A DNA stretch of 64,000 nt, from the NCBI RefSeq assembly GCF_012641395.1, contig NZ_JABAIH010000001.1:496001-560000 (forward strand), written 5' to 3'. A program made the position numbers and the translations under genes. Under the pieces are notes generated by a model. That model saw nothing but the letters and a program-made list of their open reading frames with translations, did not search any database and had not been told where the DNA came from. The number at the start of each line of letters is the position of its first letter. Position 1 is the stretch's first letter. The DNA comes from Rhizobium sp. P32RR-XVIII (GTDB lineage: Bacteria; Pseudomonadota; Alphaproteobacteria; Rhizobiales; Rhizobiaceae). Shown here piece by piece: positions 61,747-64,000 of this stretch.

Positions 61747-63758
61747 TGCGGATCAGTCTTCGCAAATCTGCGGTGGCTGTTATCGCCTCGGCACTTGGCG
61801 CCGCGATCATGCCTCCGGAGCAGGTTGGCGCCGTCGAGTATGCTCGGCAGAACATGGTCGTTCCTGATGGTCCACGCGCCGGGCAACTCTGGGATGACAG
61901 TCTGACGCCGCATATCCGTGAACCCCTCGCAATGACCATGCTCGAAAGCGGGGTTAACGAGATCGCGGTCAGGAAGTCGGCGCAGACCGGCTTCACGACG
62001 CTGCTGATGGCGGCGGTCTGCCATACTATTGCGCAGGACCCCTGCCGCATGATGGTCGTGCAGCCGACGACTGGCGCGCTTTCGGAATTCAACCGAGAAA
62101 AGCTCTCGGTAATGATCCAAGGTTCGCCGTCCCTGCGCAAGCTTGTCCGCGACCAGACGAGCCGCTCGGGCGAAGGCTCGACGGCTCAGTCCAAGCGGTT
62201 TTCCGGCGGTTCGCTGAAACTGGCGATCGCCAACTCTGCGGCGGATCTTCGCTCCTCGACGATCCGCAAAGCTTTCCTCGACGAGATAGACGAGTATCCG
62301 GACGATCTCGATGGGCAGGGCGATCCGCTCGGTATGGTGGCTGCACGTCAGGTCAGCTTCCTGATGTCGGGAGACTGGCTGCGCGTTTACATTTCGACGC
62401 CAACCGTAAAGGGGTCGTCGAAGATCGACGAGAAGTTCCTGGCTGGAGATCAGCGCTACTGGCGCATGCCGTGCCCCGGATGCGGTTCTAAATTCAAATT
62501 CGAGTTCGACCGCAAATACTTCAAGTTCAACGACGAGTTTCCGCACGAACCATTTTATGCAACGCCTTGCTGCGGTTCGGTCATCCTGCCGCACGAAAAG
62601 GTGGCGCTCTATCGGAAGGGTGAATGGATCCCGGAGGCGAGCCGGCCGGGAGCCTACCCTTCTTATCATTTCGATGCGCTGACTTCGCCGCTGGTACCCT
62701 GGGAACAGATCGCGGCCGAGTTCGTCCAGTGCAGCGGCGATCCGCAAAAGCTGAAGGTCTTTTTCAACCTGGTTCTCGGCCTTGCGTTCGATATGAAGGG
62801 CGATGCACCCGACCATGTCCGGCTAATGGAGCGCCGAGATGATGACCTGAAACGGGGCCACATCCCGGCGCAGGGATTGGTCTTCGTTGGCACTGCGGAC
62901 GTGCAGATGGCCGGCATCTGGTATCTGTTCAAGGCGTGGAGCGCGGATCGCCAGACCTGGCGCGTCGACGCTGGTTACATCGAAGGTGCCACCGATGATC
63001 CTCATGCCGGCGCTTTCGTGAAGCTGGAAGAACTTCGCACCAAGCAGTGGCCGGACGCCTTCGGACGAACACGAGCCGTCGACGTTTTCGGAATTGACTC
63101 CGGCTACCGCTCGCATGTCGTTTACACCTGGTGCCGTGGCAAGGCAGGCGTCTTTGCGTTGGACGGTCTCGACGGTTGGCAGCGGCCCGCGATCGGCCAG
63201 CCAAAGCCGGTCGACATCAACTTCAACGGCAAGCGCATACGCAATGGATGCATGCTGTGGGGTGTCGGCACCTGGTCTCTGAAGGGCGCCTTCTACGCGA
63301 ACCTCAGGAAAGAGGGCCGAAAAGCGGGAAAGGAATTCGATCCGCCGGGCTATTGCCACTTCGGCCATTGGATGGACGAAGTTTACTTCCGGCAGATCAC
63401 TTCCGAATATCTCGGAACTGAGAGGTTCAAAGGGCGATCTCGACAGAAGTGGATACCGCGCGCCGGTTACGAGAACCACCTTCTGGACTGCGAAATTTAC
63501 GGAGACGCGCTCGGCGACTATCTCGGGATCTCGCGAATGACCCCGGATGAATGGCGCCATCTGGCCGCTATGCGCGGTGTTCCAGATACGGTCGTTGATC
63601 CGGACATGTTCGCCCCGGCGCCGCTACTCGCTGCGAAGCAAGTTGCCATGCAGCCGGCGTCAGCATCGCCGGAAGCAGAAACCACAGCGGAACCACGCTC
63701 ATCGATCCGCGATGACGATAGCTGGTATCCGTCCGAAGGCTCCTTTTGGGATCGTTGA
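61746..63758 (+). CDS. Terminase large subunit, GpA family
   Basis: 670 residues. A Walker-A-like VRKSAQTGFTTLLMAAVC, Walker B RKAFLDEIDEYPDDLDGQGDPLGMVAARQV, a STPTVKGSSKIDEKFLAGDQRYWRMPCPGCGSKFKFEF zinc region and the nuclease domain with VFGIDSGYRSHVVYTWCRGK, in which the aspartates bind metal, mark the lambda gpA-type terminase. It cuts and packages DNA into proheads; this phage would use cos-type packaging. Confidence 0.95.
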   Translation: MRISLRKSAVAVIASALGAAIMPPEQVGAVEYARQNMVVPDGPRAGQLWDDSLTPHIREPLAMTMLESGVNEIAVRKSAQTGFTTLLMAAVCHTIAQDPCRMMVVQPTTGALSEFNREKLSVMIQGSPSLRKLVRDQTSRSGEGSTAQSKRFSGGSLKLAIANSAADLRSSTIRKAFLDEIDEYPDDLDGQGDPLGMVAARQVSFLMSGDWLRVYISTPTVKGSSKIDEKFLAGDQRYWRMPCPGCGSKFKFEFDRKYFKFNDEFPHEPFYATPCCGSVILPHEKVALYRKGEWIPEASRPGAYPSYHFDALTSPLVPWEQIAAEFVQCSGDPQKLKVFFNLVLGLAFDMKGDAPDHVRLMERRDDDLKRGHIPAQGLVFVGTADVQMAGIWYLFKAWSADRQTWRVDAGYIEGATDDPHAGAFVKLEELRTKQWPDAFGRTRAVDVFGIDSGYRSHVVYTWCRGKAGVFALDGLDGWQRPAIGQPKPVDINFNGKRIRNGCMLWGVGTWSLKGAFYANLRKEGRKAGKEFDPPGYCHFGHWMDEVYFRQITSEYLGTERFKGRSRQKWIPRAGYENHLLDCEIYGDALGDYLGISRMTPDEWRHLAAMRGVPDTVVDPDMFAPAPLLAAKQVAMQPASASPEAETTAEPRSSIRDDDSWYPSEGSFWDR

Positions 63759-63761
63759 ACC

Positions 63762-63962
63762 ATGGCATGGACGCAAGTTGACCTCGACACGATCAACGCC
63801 GCGGTTGCGACCGGCGCCAAGCGTGTCCGGTTTCAGACGCATGAGGTCGAGTACCAGAGCCTGAACGACATGCTGAAGGCTCGCGACCTTATCAAGGCCG
63901 AAGTCGAAGGCGCGAGCGATCGCGGCGGGCCGATCTTTACCGAGTATCAGGGCGCATACTGA
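63762..63962 (+). CDS. Head-tail joining protein, gpW family
   Basis: 66 residues: MAWTQVDLDTINAAVATGAKRVRFQTHEVEYQSLNDMLKARDLIKAEVEG is the gpW signature; length matches the family. Its stop overlaps the portal start. gpW seals the portal opening between head and tail. Confidence 0.88.
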   Translation: MAWTQVDLDTINAAVATGAKRVRFQTHEVEYQSLNDMLKARDLIKAEVEGASDRGGPIFTEYQGAY

Positions 63963-64000
63963 TGACCATACTCGACAGCATCATCTCCTACTTTGATCCG
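63962..64000 (+). CDS. Portal protein, N-terminal fragment (continues beyond window)
   Basis: Only MTILDSIISYFDP is visible. The TGATG overlap with the gpW gene and the order terminase, gpW, portal support a lambda-type portal. The call rests mainly on context. Confidence 0.65.
   Translation, partial: MTILDSIISYFDP

Larger units (their letters stand above)
44473..64000. mobile_element. Lambda-like tailed-phage prophage (right end outside window)
   Basis: Integrase next to the att copy, excisionase, leftward early genes, CI/Cro switch, rightward replication and modification genes, then terminase, gpW and portal. The order is that of a temperate siphovirus-like phage. The packaging, switch and integration genes are all intact in frame, so the element may be functional; the tail, lysis and attR parts are not visible. 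Confidence 0.93.

Noticed and set aside
61422..62816. A 464-codon minus-strand frame across the terminase genes
   Set aside because: It lies antisense to intact terminase genes and is only a high-GC shadow.

Overview
The window looks like a chromosome segment of an alphaproteobacterium of the order Hyphomicrobiales (Rhizobiales), most likely a Rhizobiaceae member close to Sinorhizobium/Ensifer or Rhizobium. The evidence is high-GC coding with GC-rich third positions, a PodJ-type polarity protein, a DUF982 protein, RIME-like palindromic intergenic repeats around fadA, and the order murA - DUF2948 - hisD - UPF0262 - LMW phosphatase - infA - maf - yacG - tRNA-Phe that I know from rhizobial chromosomes. 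I cannot name a species from the sequence.

Positions 1 to about 42,100 are ordinary chromosome. In order they hold: the polarity factor podJ (its C-terminal end lies outside the window); a PLP-dependent sulfur amino acid enzyme; a MocR-type regulator divergent from an EamA exporter, with a clear palindrome between them; a luciferase-like oxidoreductase; a chemoreceptor; the Holliday-junction genes ruvC, ruvA and ruvB with a toxin-antitoxin pair between ruvC and ruvA; a fatty-acid beta-oxidation cluster (acyl-CoA dehydrogenase, fadA, fadB); a large transporter-fused hybrid histidine kinase; mscL; an aminotransferase; galE; an acyl-CoA hydrolase; a UvrD-type helicase; small secreted or lipoprotein genes; a Tat-exported Hint-domain protein with a 21-fold Gly-Asn repeat; tRNA-Thr; and the murA-to-yacG block, which combines cell-wall, histidine, translation-initiation and housekeeping functions.

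At 42,102 an intact tRNA-Phe(GAA) is the integration point of mobile DNA. A 45-bp exact copy of its 3' part recurs at 44,428-44,472. This bounds a 2.3-kb mini-island with two cargo genes and no integrase, carrying similar short repeat sets near both ends. The tyrosine integrase of a second, much larger element begins just beyond the second copy, so the arrangement reads as two elements in tandem on one tRNA.

From 44,473 to the window end is a lambda-like tailed-phage prophage, cut off by the window. A leftward early operon runs from about 52,130 down to 44,579 (small overlapping genes, a phage sliding clamp, HNH protein, excisionase, integrase). A CI-type S24 repressor and a Cro/YdaS-like gene face away from each other around an operator. 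A rightward operon encodes a CII-like protein, a ParB/MT-A70 methyltransferase fusion, a PAPS-reductase-like PP-loop protein, a second possible DNA methylase, a helix-turn-helix replication protein with iteron-like repeats inside its gene, a NusG paralogue, then packaging and head genes (terminase small and large subunits, gpW, portal start). A tRNA-like fold lies antisense to one leftward gene. The features most worth follow-up are the tandem tRNA-Phe islands, the tRNA-like element, the intragenic iterons and the modification gene cluster.
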